DNA of 63,862 nt from JAYVJH01 sp043777595 (lineage in GTDB: Bacteria > Bacteroidota > Bacteroidia > Cytophagales > Spirosomataceae), in contig JAYWHT010000023.1 of NCBI GenBank assembly GCA_043777595.1, forward strand, positions 1 to 63,862, written 5' to 3'. The position numbers and the translations under genes are program-made. Below, piece by piece: positions 8,249 through 16,575 of the stretch. Each line of letters starts with the position of its first letter. The stretch's first letter is position 1. Under the pieces are notes generated by a model that saw nothing but the letters and a program-made list of their open reading frames with translations, did no database searches and had not been told where the DNA came from.

Positions 8249-9013
8249 ATGAGAAAAAAAATAGTTGCTGGAAATTGGAAAATGAACAAAAATCTCAATG
8301 AAGCCCTGACCCTGACCAATGAGGTCGTAACTTTGGTAAACGCCAACGACACAGGCAACGTACAGATTGTGATTTGTTCTCCATTTTTATATCTTTCAAA
8401 TTTAAAATCTATCACAGACGTAGCCCCAAATATAGCCTTAGGCGCACAAAACTGTCATCAAAAGGCTTCTGGGGCTTACACAGGCGAAGTTTCGGCAGCG
8501 ATGCTGGCTTCGGTAGGTGTAGAATATGTGTTGGTTGGGCATAGCGAACGCCGTCAGTATTTTAACGAAGACGATGCGCTACTTGCCGATAAAGTTAAAA
8601 TAGCTCTTAAAAATGGTCTCGTGCCTATTTTTTGTTGCGGAGAGTCGCTCGACCAACGCCAAAATCAAGATTTTATGACCATCGTCAAAGCCCAAATCAC
8701 AGCCAGTTTATTTGACTTGTCTGCCGAAGATTTTGGTAAAATTGTCATTGCTTACGAACCTATCTGGGCTATTGGCACAGGGCTGACAGCCACCTCAGCC
8801 CAAGCGCAAGATATGCACACCGCCCTGCGCTCGCACATATCAGCACAATATGGCGCAGATTTAGCCGACAACACTTCGATATTATATGGCGGGAGTTGCA
8901 ACGACAAAAACGCCGATGAATTATTTGCCTGCCCAGACGTGGACGGTGGCCTAATTGGTGGAGCATCGCTCAAAGCCCAAGACTTTATGGCTATTGTTAA
9001 GGCGAGAGGGTAA
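8249..9013 (+). CDS. tpiA: Triosephosphate isomerase
   Basis: Glycolytic enzyme interconverting dihydroxyacetone phosphate and glyceraldehyde 3-phosphate in the cytoplasm. Its 254 residues match the usual length. Catalytic residues are visible: Lys in GNWKMN, His in LVGHSERR, Glu in AYEPIWAIGTG. The phosphate-binding loops YGGS and GGLIGGASL are intact. It starts 35 bases after ileS and is followed after 23 bases by the Mrr-like gene, so the three could be co-transcribed. Confidence 0.97.
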   Translation: MRKKIVAGNWKMNKNLNEALTLTNEVVTLVNANDTGNVQIVICSPFLYLSNLKSITDVAPNIALGAQNCHQKASGAYTGEVSAAMLASVGVEYVLVGHSERRQYFNEDDALLADKVKIALKNGLVPIFCCGESLDQRQNQDFMTIVKAQITASLFDLSAEDFGKIVIAYEPIWAIGTGLTATSAQAQDMHTALRSHISAQYGADLADNTSILYGGSCNDKNADELFACPDVDGGLIGGASLKAQDFMAIVKARG

Positions 9014-9036
9014 AAATAATTTCAAAAAATAGTACC

Positions 9037-9522
9037 ATGCAACTCGGTTTTGAAGAAATACCAGATTGGAAAACTTTTGAAGATTTGGTCGCCAGCTATT
9101 TTCGCTACATTAAAAATGACACGGATAATAATCTAATTGATGTGGAAGTAAAACCAAGTGGTGAAAGTGCAGATGGAGGAGTAGATATTTTGCTCACATT
9201 TGAACTTTCAGACTCTATTAAAAGGCTTAAGAGAAAATGGGTCGTACAGTGTAAATTTGTAGAGGGTAGCGTTGGTAAAAGTATTATTTCAGACACAAAT
9301 ATACCTACATTGGTTCACGAATACAATGCCGTTGGCTATCTGTTGATTGTCAAAAAAGACGTAACAAAGTTATTGGTAGATTCTTTCAAAAATCTAAATG
9401 AAAATTGCAAATTTGGTTATAGATATGAAATCTGGCAGGGTGCAGAGTTTATCGAAAAAATAAGGATTGCCCCTGAACAACTGATACAACAATATTTTCA
9501 CAAAGTATATCAATCAAAATGA
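9037..9522 (+). CDS. Mrr-like restriction endonuclease domain protein
   Basis: A 161-residue protein consisting of little more than an Mrr-type PD-(D/E)xK domain. After an N-terminal helix (WKTFEDLVASYFRYI) come GESADGGVDILLTFE and KRKWVVQCKF, giving the D ... (Q/E)xK catalytic pattern, then HEYNAVGYLLIVKKDVT, all typical of Mrr_cat. Mrr proteins cleave modified or foreign DNA; here no separate specificity domain is present. Its stop overlaps the start of the next gene by four bases (ATGA), which implies translational coupling to the TIR-like protein. It may belong to a small defence module; activity is inferred. Confidence 0.75.
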   Translation: MQLGFEEIPDWKTFEDLVASYFRYIKNDTDNNLIDVEVKPSGESADGGVDILLTFELSDSIKRLKRKWVVQCKFVEGSVGKSIISDTNIPTLVHEYNAVGYLLIVKKDVTKLLVDSFKNLNENCKFGYRYEIWQGAEFIEKIRIAPEQLIQQYFHKVYQSK

Positions 9523-10010
9523 AAGCATACTTATCTTATTCCGTTGGTGAAGCGCAGAAAAATGTTATAATGGCATCTGCAACGGAATTACGAGCCGAAA
9601 GATATACCCCCATATCAGGTATATTGAACGATGCCTTTGAAAATGATATACGAAATAGCAGTTTATTTTTGGGCATTGCGACTTTGGAGGGTAATACAAA
9701 CGACAGCACTTTTAGAGAGTGGCAAATAGCACAGGAGAAGCAAGTACCCAAAATACTGCTGGTGGAAAAAGGAGTTGTTTTGCCAGACGGATTATCAAGA
9801 GAAGATTTATTTATTTATGACCCCAATCACCCAGAAGATGTACAAAAGGCATTAGAAAAAAGAATACAATCTGGTCAAAATAATAAAAGCGTATCTGGTG
9901 GGTTTTGGAAAAAATACTGGGCTTGGATAGTTGGTGGTAGTGTCGCAGTGGGCGTAGTTATCTTTCTTGTTTTATACTATAAAAAGAAAAAACCACTGGA
10001 GGCTGCTTGA
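9519..10010 (+). CDS. TIR-like protein with C-terminal membrane anchor
   Basis: A 163-residue protein. The first strand MKAYLSYSV resembles the TIR/TIR-like opening (FISYS), followed by SSLFLGIATLEG and FREWQIAQEKQVPKILLVE, which resemble the later TIR strands and the conserved tryptophan/glutamate region. Residues about 134-155 form one membrane helix (WIVGGSVAVGVVIFLVLYY) followed by lysines, so the head should face the cytoplasm. Bacterial TIR domains often consume or process NAD in phage defence; whether this one has that activity cannot be told, and a nucleotide-binding TIR-like fold without activity is possible. It is coupled to the upstream Mrr-like gene. Confidence 0.6.
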   Translation: MKAYLSYSVGEAQKNVIMASATELRAERYTPISGILNDAFENDIRNSSLFLGIATLEGNTNDSTFREWQIAQEKQVPKILLVEKGVVLPDGLSREDLFIYDPNHPEDVQKALEKRIQSGQNNKSVSGGFWKKYWAWIVGGSVAVGVVIFLVLYYKKKKPLEAA

Positions 10011-10036
10011 AACTTATCACATCTGAACAAAAGCAA

Positions 10037-10065
10037 CGAAGCCTTCGTCAAAAACGAAGGCTTCG
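10037..10065. terminator. Hairpin between the TIR-like gene and nrdB
   Basis: CGAAGCCTTCGT and ACGAAGGCTTCG form a perfect 12-bp stem with a CAAAA loop region. It lies between two convergent genes and could end both transcripts. The core GAAGCCTT/AAGGCTTC recurs in the hairpin after trpS. Confidence 0.75.
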
Positions 10066-10088
10066 CTAAAAAGGAAAGAGGCAATAAC

Positions 10089-11117
10089 CTAAAAGTCTTC
10101 ATTAAAGGCCATAGCGTGGGCATCGATTTTGGCTTCAAAAGTACCGTCTGCATTTTCTTCGCCTTTCTTCAAGCCCTGCATCACGCCCGATTTTTGGTAT
10201 TCTCCTACACGTTTCTCAAAGAAGTTGGTTTTGCCTGGTAGCGATATCATCTCCATAAACGGAAAAGGATTGCTGGCGTTGTAAATTTTACTTAACCCCA
10301 GAGATACTAACAAGTGGTCGGCTACAAACTCAATGTATTCGTTCATTAGTTCGGAGTTCATGCCAATCAAACGTACTGGCAGCGAGTCGGTTACAAACTC
10401 TTTTTCAATATCTACCGCATCACGTATCAAGTCGTAGATAGTTTCGGCTGGTAGTTTGTTCTGAATATGGTCGGTGTAAAGCAGACATGCAAAGTCGCGG
10501 TGTAAGCCTTCATCACGAGAAATTAGTTCGTTCGAGAATGCCAAACCTGGCATCAATCCACGCTTTTTGAGCCAATAAATTGAGCAAAAAGAACCCGAAA
10601 AGAAAATACCCTCAACGGCCGCAAAAGCAATAAGGCGCTCGGCAAAAGAACCGTTGCCAATCCAGCGCATGGCCCACTCGGCTTTTTTCTGCACACACGG
10701 TATGGTCTCAATAGCACGCAGCATTCTATCTTTTTCGACTGGGTCTTTTATGTAGGTATCAATCAATAGCGAGTACGTTTCTGAGTGAATATTCTCCATC
10801 GCAATCTGAAATCCATAAAAACACTTGGCTTCGGCATATTGCACTTCGCTCAAAAAGTTAATAGCCAAGTTTTCGTTTACGATACCGTCGGAGGCCGCAA
10901 AAAACGCCAAAACGTGCGAAATAAAATGCCGCTCGCCATCGTTCAGATTAGCCCAATCTTTCAAATCTTGCGCCAAGTCTATTTCTTCGGCAGTCCAAAA
11001 CGAGGCAACGTGCTTCTTGTACATTTCCCAAATATCATCATGTTTGATGGGAAACAACACAAAACGGTGGGGGTCTTCTACCAATATTGGTTCTTGCAAT
11101 TCGATTTCTGCTAACAT
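10089..11117 (-). CDS. nrdB: Ribonucleotide reductase class Ia small subunit
   Basis: R2 subunit that holds the di-iron centre and tyrosyl radical for reducing ribonucleotides to deoxyribonucleotides. Protein of 342 residues from the ATG at 11117 (MLAEIELQEP); the longer frame to 11258 adds unconserved residues. It is of the eukaryote-like type: ligands and radical tyrosine in AMENIHSETYSLLID, further ligands in AAVEGIFFSGSF and ISRDEGLHRDFA, aspartate near AQDLKDW. The C-terminus ending MAFNEDF fits the tail that docks to the large subunit. No nrdA is in the window. Confidence 0.95.
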   Translation of the reverse strand: MLAEIELQEPILVEDPHRFVLFPIKHDDIWEMYKKHVASFWTAEEIDLAQDLKDWANLNDGERHFISHVLAFFAASDGIVNENLAINFLSEVQYAEAKCFYGFQIAMENIHSETYSLLIDTYIKDPVEKDRMLRAIETIPCVQKKAEWAMRWIGNGSFAERLIAFAAVEGIFFSGSFCSIYWLKKRGLMPGLAFSNELISRDEGLHRDFACLLYTDHIQNKLPAETIYDLIRDAVDIEKEFVTDSLPVRLIGMNSELMNEYIEFVADHLLVSLGLSKIYNASNPFPFMEMISLPGKTNFFEKRVGEYQKSGVMQGLKKGEENADGTFEAKIDAHAMAFNEDF

Positions 11118-11316
11118 ATTACTATATTTACGAGGTTTATAAAAACAACATCTGATTTGGCTTTTTGTTTTCCAAACGCCATACAAAAATATAACTTTTT
11201 CTCGTTGTTGGAGTTGGGTTGAAACAATAACTAAAAATAATTTAATACTTGTTTTCATAACCTAAACATTATCAATTAGTTTGTTCGATAAGTTCTTAAT
11301 TTTGTTATATTTTACA

Positions 11317-12084
11317 ATGACCCTATCTATTGTATTCTTGATTACTCTTTTTTTTGTAGGCTTTTTTTTTTTTCGTCAGAATCAGCACTCACTCAGGATT
11401 TTGATGTATCACAAAATAGACCCGACTAAACAAGATATGCTAACGGTGTCAGTCGAGCAGTTAGAAGAACATTTAAAGTATTTGCAAAAATACGACTATC
11501 AATGTCTTACAATTCAAGATTTGATAAACAGTGAAACAATACCAAAAAAGGCAGTATTAATAACCTTTGACGACGGCTATGTCAATAACTTAGAATTGGC
11601 TTATCCGATTCTAAAAAAACACAATGCCAAAGCCACCATTTTTATTCCGACGGCTTACGTTGGTCAAAGTAGCAGTTGGGACAGTGATGCTGAACCGATT
11701 TTGTCGTTGCTACAACTACAAAACTTAGATAGTACTGTTTTTGAACTGGGACTACACTCGCATTTGCATCAAAATTATAAGTTCCTTTCGATTCAGGAAA
11801 TAGAAAATGATATAAAGCAAAATATTGCGTTTTTTGAAGAAAATAATCTATCTTGTGTGCCTGCGCTGGCATATCCGTATGGAGGCAGACCGAAGAATAA
11901 AGCCCTCAAAATCAAAATGTATGACATATTTACTCAATTTGGAATCAAATTTGCATTTCGTATTGGCAATAGGCTCAACGGTTGGCCGCTGACCAATTTG
12001 TACGAAATCCAACGACTTGACATTCGGGGTACAGACTCAATAGGGGCTTTCAAACGAAAAGTACGCTGGGGTAGGTTAGTTTAG
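11317..12084 (+). CDS. Polysaccharide deacetylase family protein
   Basis: Membrane-anchored carbohydrate esterase family 4 (NodB-like) protein of 255 residues. I start it at the ATG at 11317 (MTLSIVFLIT); a TTG at 11281 is the alternative. Residues 1-22 are one membrane segment. NodB motifs: motif 1 TFDDGY with the metal-binding Asp pair, motif 2 as LGLHSHLHQN (HSxxH), and YPYGGR. It probably removes N-acetyl groups from an envelope polysaccharide. Divergent from nrdB. Confidence 0.85.
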   Translation: MTLSIVFLITLFFVGFFFFRQNQHSLRILMYHKIDPTKQDMLTVSVEQLEEHLKYLQKYDYQCLTIQDLINSETIPKKAVLITFDDGYVNNLELAYPILKKHNAKATIFIPTAYVGQSSSWDSDAEPILSLLQLQNLDSTVFELGLHSHLHQNYKFLSIQEIENDIKQNIAFFEENNLSCVPALAYPYGGRPKNKALKIKMYDIFTQFGIKFAFRIGNRLNGWPLTNLYEIQRLDIRGTDSIGAFKRKVRWGRLV

Positions 12085-12196
12085 GAAGCCCAAACAGCGT
12101 TATTAAAGGCCGCAAACAACCGATATTGTCTATAAATCGTTTAACTTTGCACTTATAAAAAATCAATCATCGCCTGAGCTTTGAAACACTAAAAAC

Positions 12197-12958
12197 ATGA
12201 AAGAATACGGAAGCAACGTTCAAAAATTGGCCGATTATCTGGTAACAATCGAAGACCGAGAAAAACGCACCATTCAGGCACACGTGCTTATTGAGCTGAT
12301 GCGGCAGATTCACCCCAATATGCGTGACGGCCAAGATTATTCACAAAAACTCTGGGACGACCTTTATATTATGGCTGGTTTTAGGTTAGAAGTCGCCAGT
12401 GCGTTTACTCCTCCGCCACCTGAGTCTGTTGGCAAAAAACCAATGCAAGTGCCTTACACCCAAAAATTATTGAAGTACAAACAATACGGCAAAAACATAA
12501 TTGTACTCATCGATAAAGCAGTTAATGTTGTCGATAAAGACGAAAAATTGGCTTTTGTATCGTATCTTGTTAGGCTCATGAAATCTTTTTATGGTACCTG
12601 GAATCGTGATAACCCTGACGAAAATGTGGTTTTTATGCAATTAGAAGAAATGTCGGAAGGGCGGCTGCGTACCGAAATAAATCACATACGCCAAAATGGA
12701 TTGGTGGACTCAAACCCGAGAGATAAAAGCTCAGGTCAAGATCGGTCTCGGTCGCAAAGTAGCAGTGGGCAGCGGAATTTTAGTCAAAACAGACCTAATA
12801 GCGGCAGTGGGACTAACACGAACAATAACAACCGAGGAAATAACATTCGTAATCAGAATAACGGTAGCAATAACGGCAATAGTAACAACAATAGCAGTGG
12901 TGGCAGTAGCAATAATTCACGTGATAGATTCAAGGCCAATAACCGCAAGCGCAGGTAA
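12197..12958 (+). CDS. DUF4290 domain protein with Asn/Ser-rich tail
   Basis: Conserved Bacteroidota protein of 253 residues with unknown role. Residues 1-175 are the DUF4290 domain (EYGSNVQKLADYL, RTIQAHVLIELMRQIHPN, KLWDDLYIMAGF, SYLVRLMKSFYGTWNRDNPDE). From about 176 the sequence becomes a disordered tail of S, N, Q, G and R, ending in KANNRKRR. A basic disordered tail suggests nucleic-acid contact, but that is inference. It lies 33 bases upstream of the aminotransferase. Confidence 0.85.
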   Translation: MKEYGSNVQKLADYLVTIEDREKRTIQAHVLIELMRQIHPNMRDGQDYSQKLWDDLYIMAGFRLEVASAFTPPPPESVGKKPMQVPYTQKLLKYKQYGKNIIVLIDKAVNVVDKDEKLAFVSYLVRLMKSFYGTWNRDNPDENVVFMQLEEMSEGRLRTEINHIRQNGLVDSNPRDKSSGQDRSRSQSSSGQRNFSQNRPNSGSGTNTNNNNRGNNIRNQNNGSNNGNSNNNSSGGSSNNSRDRFKANNRKRR

Positions 12959-12991
12959 CAAATAACTTGTAGGCCAATAATTAAAACAACC

Positions 12992-14236
12992 ATGAAAATA
13001 GTAAAAAGCGACAGACTCGAAAATTTGCGCTATGACATACGAGGGCCTGTTTACGAAAAATCGTTGGAACTTGAAGCGCAGGGGGCTAAAATTATAAATC
13101 TCAACATTGGCAATCCTGCTCCTTTTGGTTTCGATGCCCCCGATGAAATTGTCCATGACATTCTATTAAATATTCGTAATGCACAAGGTTATGTGGACTC
13201 TCGTGGGCTTTTTGCAGCCCGCAAGGCAGTTATGCACTATACCCAAACGCAGGGCATCAGGGACGTAACTATCAACGATGTTTATATTGGTAATGGCGTA
13301 AGCGAGCTAATAGTGATGTCGATGCAAGCACTGCTCAACAATGGCGACGAAGTACTCGTACCCTCGCCCGATTATCCTCTTTGGACGGCTTCGGTGGCAC
13401 TAAGTGGTGGCAAAGCAGTGCATTATATTTGTGATGAAGCCAGCGACTGGAATCCTGACATTGACGACTTAGAAAGTAAAATCACGGCCAAAACCAAAGC
13501 CATTGTTATCATCAATCCCAACAACCCTACTGGGGCAGTTTATGACAAAGACGTATTACAACGCATAGCCGAAATAGCCGAACGACATAGCTTAGTGGTA
13601 TTTTCGGACGAAATTTATGACAAAATACTGTTCGATGGTGCTGTACATTACCCAATGGCAAGCCTTGTGCATGATACTCTCTGCGTAACTTTTGGCGGTT
13701 TGTCCAAAAACTACCGTGCGGCAGGTTTTAGAGGTGGATGGCTGATATTGAGTGGCAAAAAACACCACGCCAAGTCATACATCGAGGGCCTTACGTTTTT
13801 GGCCAGTATGCGGCTATGTGCCAATGTACCAACACAATATGCCATTCAGACAGCACTCGGTGGCTACCAGAGTATCAACGATTTGGTACTACCAACGGGG
13901 CGGATACACAAACAAATTACGCTCGTTTATGACCGACTGACGGCCATTCCTGGTATTAGTTGTGTCAAGCCCAAGGGTGCATTGTATGTTTTTCCAAAAA
14001 TTGATCTCAAAAAATTTGACTTCAAAAACGATGGTGATTTCGTCTATCAGCTTTTGAGTGAGCAAAAAGTGTTGGTCGTAGCAGGCACGGGCTTTAACTA
14101 CATCACCCCCGACCATTTCAGAATCGTTTGTTTGCCACAATTAGACGAACTCACAATTGCCCTCGACCGCATGGAGTTTTTCTTAGAAAGTAATCGAGTT
14201 TATTCAACCAAAACAATAGAAGCATTTTTAGTATAA
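12992..14236 (+). CDS. Class I/II aminotransferase (AlaA-like)
   Basis: PLP-dependent transaminase of 414 residues. PLP-site features: YIGNGVSELIVMSMQALL, SPDYPLWTAS, NPNNPTGAVYDK, VVFSDEIYDKILFDG and GGLSKNYRAAGFRGGW containing the Schiff-base lysine. The sequence N-terminus LRYDIRGPVYEKSLELE...INLNIGNPAPFGF resembles glutamate-pyruvate transaminase AlaA, so alanine synthesis is the most likely role. trpS starts three bases after its stop, suggesting an operon. Confidence 0.9.
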   Translation: MKIVKSDRLENLRYDIRGPVYEKSLELEAQGAKIINLNIGNPAPFGFDAPDEIVHDILLNIRNAQGYVDSRGLFAARKAVMHYTQTQGIRDVTINDVYIGNGVSELIVMSMQALLNNGDEVLVPSPDYPLWTASVALSGGKAVHYICDEASDWNPDIDDLESKITAKTKAIVIINPNNPTGAVYDKDVLQRIAEIAERHSLVVFSDEIYDKILFDGAVHYPMASLVHDTLCVTFGGLSKNYRAAGFRGGWLILSGKKHHAKSYIEGLTFLASMRLCANVPTQYAIQTALGGYQSINDLVLPTGRIHKQITLVYDRLTAIPGISCVKPKGALYVFPKIDLKKFDFKNDGDFVYQLLSEQKVLVVAGTGFNYITPDHFRIVCLPQLDELTIALDRMEFFLESNRVYSTKTIEAFLV

Positions 14237-14239
14237 CCA

Positions 14240-15214
14240 ATGGCCAGAATCTTAACAGGCATACAAAGTAGCGGAAAACCACACTTGGGTAATATTTTGG
14301 GCGCAATCTTGCCCGCAATCCAGCTTTCTGAACAAGCAGGCAACGACTCTTTTTTGTTTATTGCCGACCTGCACTCGTTCACAACTATCAAAAACCCTGC
14401 CGAACTCAAAGAAAACACCCGAGCTATTGCTGCCGCATGGTTGGCTTGTGGCCTTGATACAGACCGAGTTACGTTTTACAGACAGTCGCAGGTAGCCGCT
14501 TATCATACCGAGCTGATGTGGTATTTGTCGTGCGTAACGCCCTACCCAATGCTGGCCAACGCCCATTCATTCAAAGACAAGTCCGACCGATTGGCTGATA
14601 TTAACGCAGGGCTTTTTGTGTACCCGATTTTGATGGCTGCCGACATTCTACTGTACGATGCCAACTTTGTTCCTGTCGGTAAAGACCAAAAGCAACATTT
14701 AGAAATGAGCCGAGACATGGCCGAGGCTTTTAATCGCACCTTTGGCGATACGTTTGTGGTACCAGAAGCCAAGATTGACAACCGTGTAATGGTAATTCCT
14801 GGTACAGACGGCCTGAAAATGAGCAAGTCTTACGGTAACTATATAGATATTTTCCTGCCAGAAAAAGAACTAATGAAGGTCGTTAAAAAAATAGTATCTG
14901 ACTCGACACCACTCGAAGACTCCAAAGATGCCGATGCCGATGTTACATTCAAGCTCTACTCGTTGGTTGCATCAGAAACAGAAATTGCCGAAATGCGCCA
15001 AAATTATGAGCGAGGGGGCTACGGCTACGGCCATGCCAAACAAGCACTCCACGAAGTTTTTGTAAGACGTTTTGCCAAAGAGCGAGAACTATTCAATTAT
15101 TATTATCACGAAAACCCTGCGGCCTTGGAGCAAAAACTAATTGAGGGCGAAGAAAAAGCCCGAACCGTGGCAGCCGCTAAAATGAAGTTAGTGAGGGAGA
15201 GGCTATCACTATAA
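14240..15214 (+). CDS. trpS: Tryptophanyl-tRNA synthetase
   Basis: Class I synthetase that charges tRNA-Trp. It has 324 residues, the normal length. The HIGH-equivalent GIQSSGKPHLGN opens the protein and the KMSKS motif is GLKMSKSYGN. Substrate-pocket motifs YPILMAADILLYDA and VPVGKDQKQHLEMSRD are intact. Follows the aminotransferase almost directly and ends at a hairpin. Confidence 0.97.
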   Translation: MARILTGIQSSGKPHLGNILGAILPAIQLSEQAGNDSFLFIADLHSFTTIKNPAELKENTRAIAAAWLACGLDTDRVTFYRQSQVAAYHTELMWYLSCVTPYPMLANAHSFKDKSDRLADINAGLFVYPILMAADILLYDANFVPVGKDQKQHLEMSRDMAEAFNRTFGDTFVVPEAKIDNRVMVIPGTDGLKMSKSYGNYIDIFLPEKELMKVVKKIVSDSTPLEDSKDADADVTFKLYSLVASETEIAEMRQNYERGGYGYGHAKQALHEVFVRRFAKERELFNYYYHENPAALEQKLIEGEEKARTVAAAKMKLVRERLSL

Positions 15215-15216
15215 TT

Positions 15217-15250
15217 AGGGAAGCCTTTGCTTTGGAGCGAAGGCTTCCCT
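15217..15250 (+). terminator. Hairpin after trpS
   Basis: AGGGAAGCCTTT pairs with GAAGGCTTCCCT around a short loop, three bases after the trpS stop. It reads as a terminator although the following run is A/C-rich rather than T-rich. Confidence 0.65.
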
Positions 15251-15262
15251 AAACAACTCATC

Positions 15263-15823
15263 ATGGTACATCAAATTCAAGAAATAGATACTCGTATCTT
15301 TTTGCTGCTCAATGGTTTACACAGTAATTGGGCTGATTTTTTGATGTACTGGGCGACAGAGCGAAATACTTGGATTCCGTTATATTTTTTAATTATCGTT
15401 TTTTTTGTCTGGAAGTATAAACAAAAATCTGTACTAATCATTGCTTGCCTTGTAACTACGGTGGCTCTGTCAGACCAGTTTACATCTACTTTTCTCAAAC
15501 CATTGGTACGACGACTACGACCTTGTCATGTAGTATATTTGCAAAATAAAATTCACGCCGTAACTGATTGTGGAGGACAATATGGCTTTGCATCTTCGCA
15601 CGCTGCCAATAGCTTTGGCCTGGCTATGGCATTATGGCTTTTGATTGGCCACAAATATCCTGCCGTCAAGTGGTTTTTTGCTTGGGCGGCTATCGTGTCA
15701 TATAGTCGTATTTATATCGGCGTACATTACCCATTTGATGTCATTGCAGGGGCATTGGTAGGAGTAGCAGCGGCTTGGGTTTGTGTTAGATTGTTTACAA
15801 AAATAAACCACTCCCAGTTTTAA
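15263..15823 (+). CDS. PAP2 family membrane phosphatase
   Basis: Integral membrane phosphatase of 186 residues from the ATG at 15263; the upstream part of the frame is the trpS terminator. The three-part phosphatase signature is complete: KPLVRRLRP, SSHAANSFG and SRIYIGVHYPFDV (catalytic His in the last). Such enzymes act on lipid phosphates such as undecaprenyl pyrophosphate or phosphatidic acid; the substrate here is not known. Five or six membrane helices are predicted by eye. Confidence 0.9.
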   Translation: MVHQIQEIDTRIFLLLNGLHSNWADFLMYWATERNTWIPLYFLIIVFFVWKYKQKSVLIIACLVTTVALSDQFTSTFLKPLVRRLRPCHVVYLQNKIHAVTDCGGQYGFASSHAANSFGLAMALWLLIGHKYPAVKWFFAWAAIVSYSRIYIGVHYPFDVIAGALVGVAAAWVCVRLFTKINHSQF

Positions 15824-15836
15824 CTGGGGAAAAATA

Positions 15837-16139
15837 ATGATAGAAAAACTCAAAAACAGATGGGGTCTAAAAAACGGCTGGCAGGTACTTGTAATATTAG
15901 TGGTCTTTGCCTGCACAGGTTTTTCAATTTTATATCTCAAACGCTACTTATCTCAACTCGTTGGTCTGGGACAAGAGTCGGTTTGGTGGGCGAGATTACT
16001 TTTTAGTATGCTTGTTGTGCTGCCGTTATATCAGGTCGTGCTACTGATGTATGGCTGGCTTTTTGGGCAATTTACTTTTTTTTGGAATTTTGAAAAGCGT
16101 ATGTTTGGTAAAATTGTAAGCTGGTTTTCGGCCAAATAA
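15837..16139 (+). CDS. Small two-helix membrane protein (DUF6787-like)
   Basis: A 100-residue protein beginning MIEKLKNRWGLKNGWQVLVI with two membrane helices (about 18-38 and 55-78) and a C-terminal FWNFEKRMFGKI. The pattern resembles the Bacteroidota family DUF6787. It starts 14 bases after the PAP2 gene and is probably co-expressed. Function unknown. Confidence 0.7.
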   Translation: MIEKLKNRWGLKNGWQVLVILVVFACTGFSILYLKRYLSQLVGLGQESVWWARLLFSMLVVLPLYQVVLLMYGWLFGQFTFFWNFEKRMFGKIVSWFSAK

Positions 16140-16319
16140 TTAAGATTCTAATTCCACGTTATTGACTTCGGTACTCGTAACGTCGGCCCAGATGCGTTGT
16201 ACCACTTGCTCTGCACTACTCGCAATACCCTGCAGTGCACCAAAAATAAGGCATATTGGTAAGATAACAGGTAAAAAAATGAGCCACTGAACGGCCATGA
16301 ATAAGTTAGGTTTTTTCAT
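16140..16319 (-). CDS. Small membrane protein, hypothetical
   Basis: A 59-residue frame from the ATG at 16319 (MKKPNLFMAVQWLIFLPVIL). Most of residues 7-32 is a single hydrophobic helix, followed by an acidic tail. It is packed tail-to-tail against the preceding gene with no gap. No family is recognised; it may be a real small gene or a chance frame. Confidence 0.45.
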   Translation of the reverse strand: MKKPNLFMAVQWLIFLPVILPICLIFGALQGIASSAEQVVQRIWADVTSTEVNNVELES

Positions 16320-16575
16320 TGTATTCAAAGAGGTTTAGTTATAATAATTGGTTGTCAAAATAGTCTATTCCAAATACCGTGCCAGACATTTCAAAATCAA
16401 CTGGTGTGGTGGCTACCTTACTGGCAACACTTCAAAGTTAAAAAAAATATTTGATTATTTATATTAAACCAACAAAAAATTAAATTGTTTAAAATACACC
16501 ATCTTTTTATTTGTGCATTTGTCTATTTTAAACTTCACAAAGTCGTATATTCGTAGCTACAATAAAGTGTTTCAG

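Noticed and set aside
12696..12965. A second frame in the DUF4290 tail
   Set aside because: It arises from the low-complexity Asn/Ser-rich coding sequence and has no features of its own.
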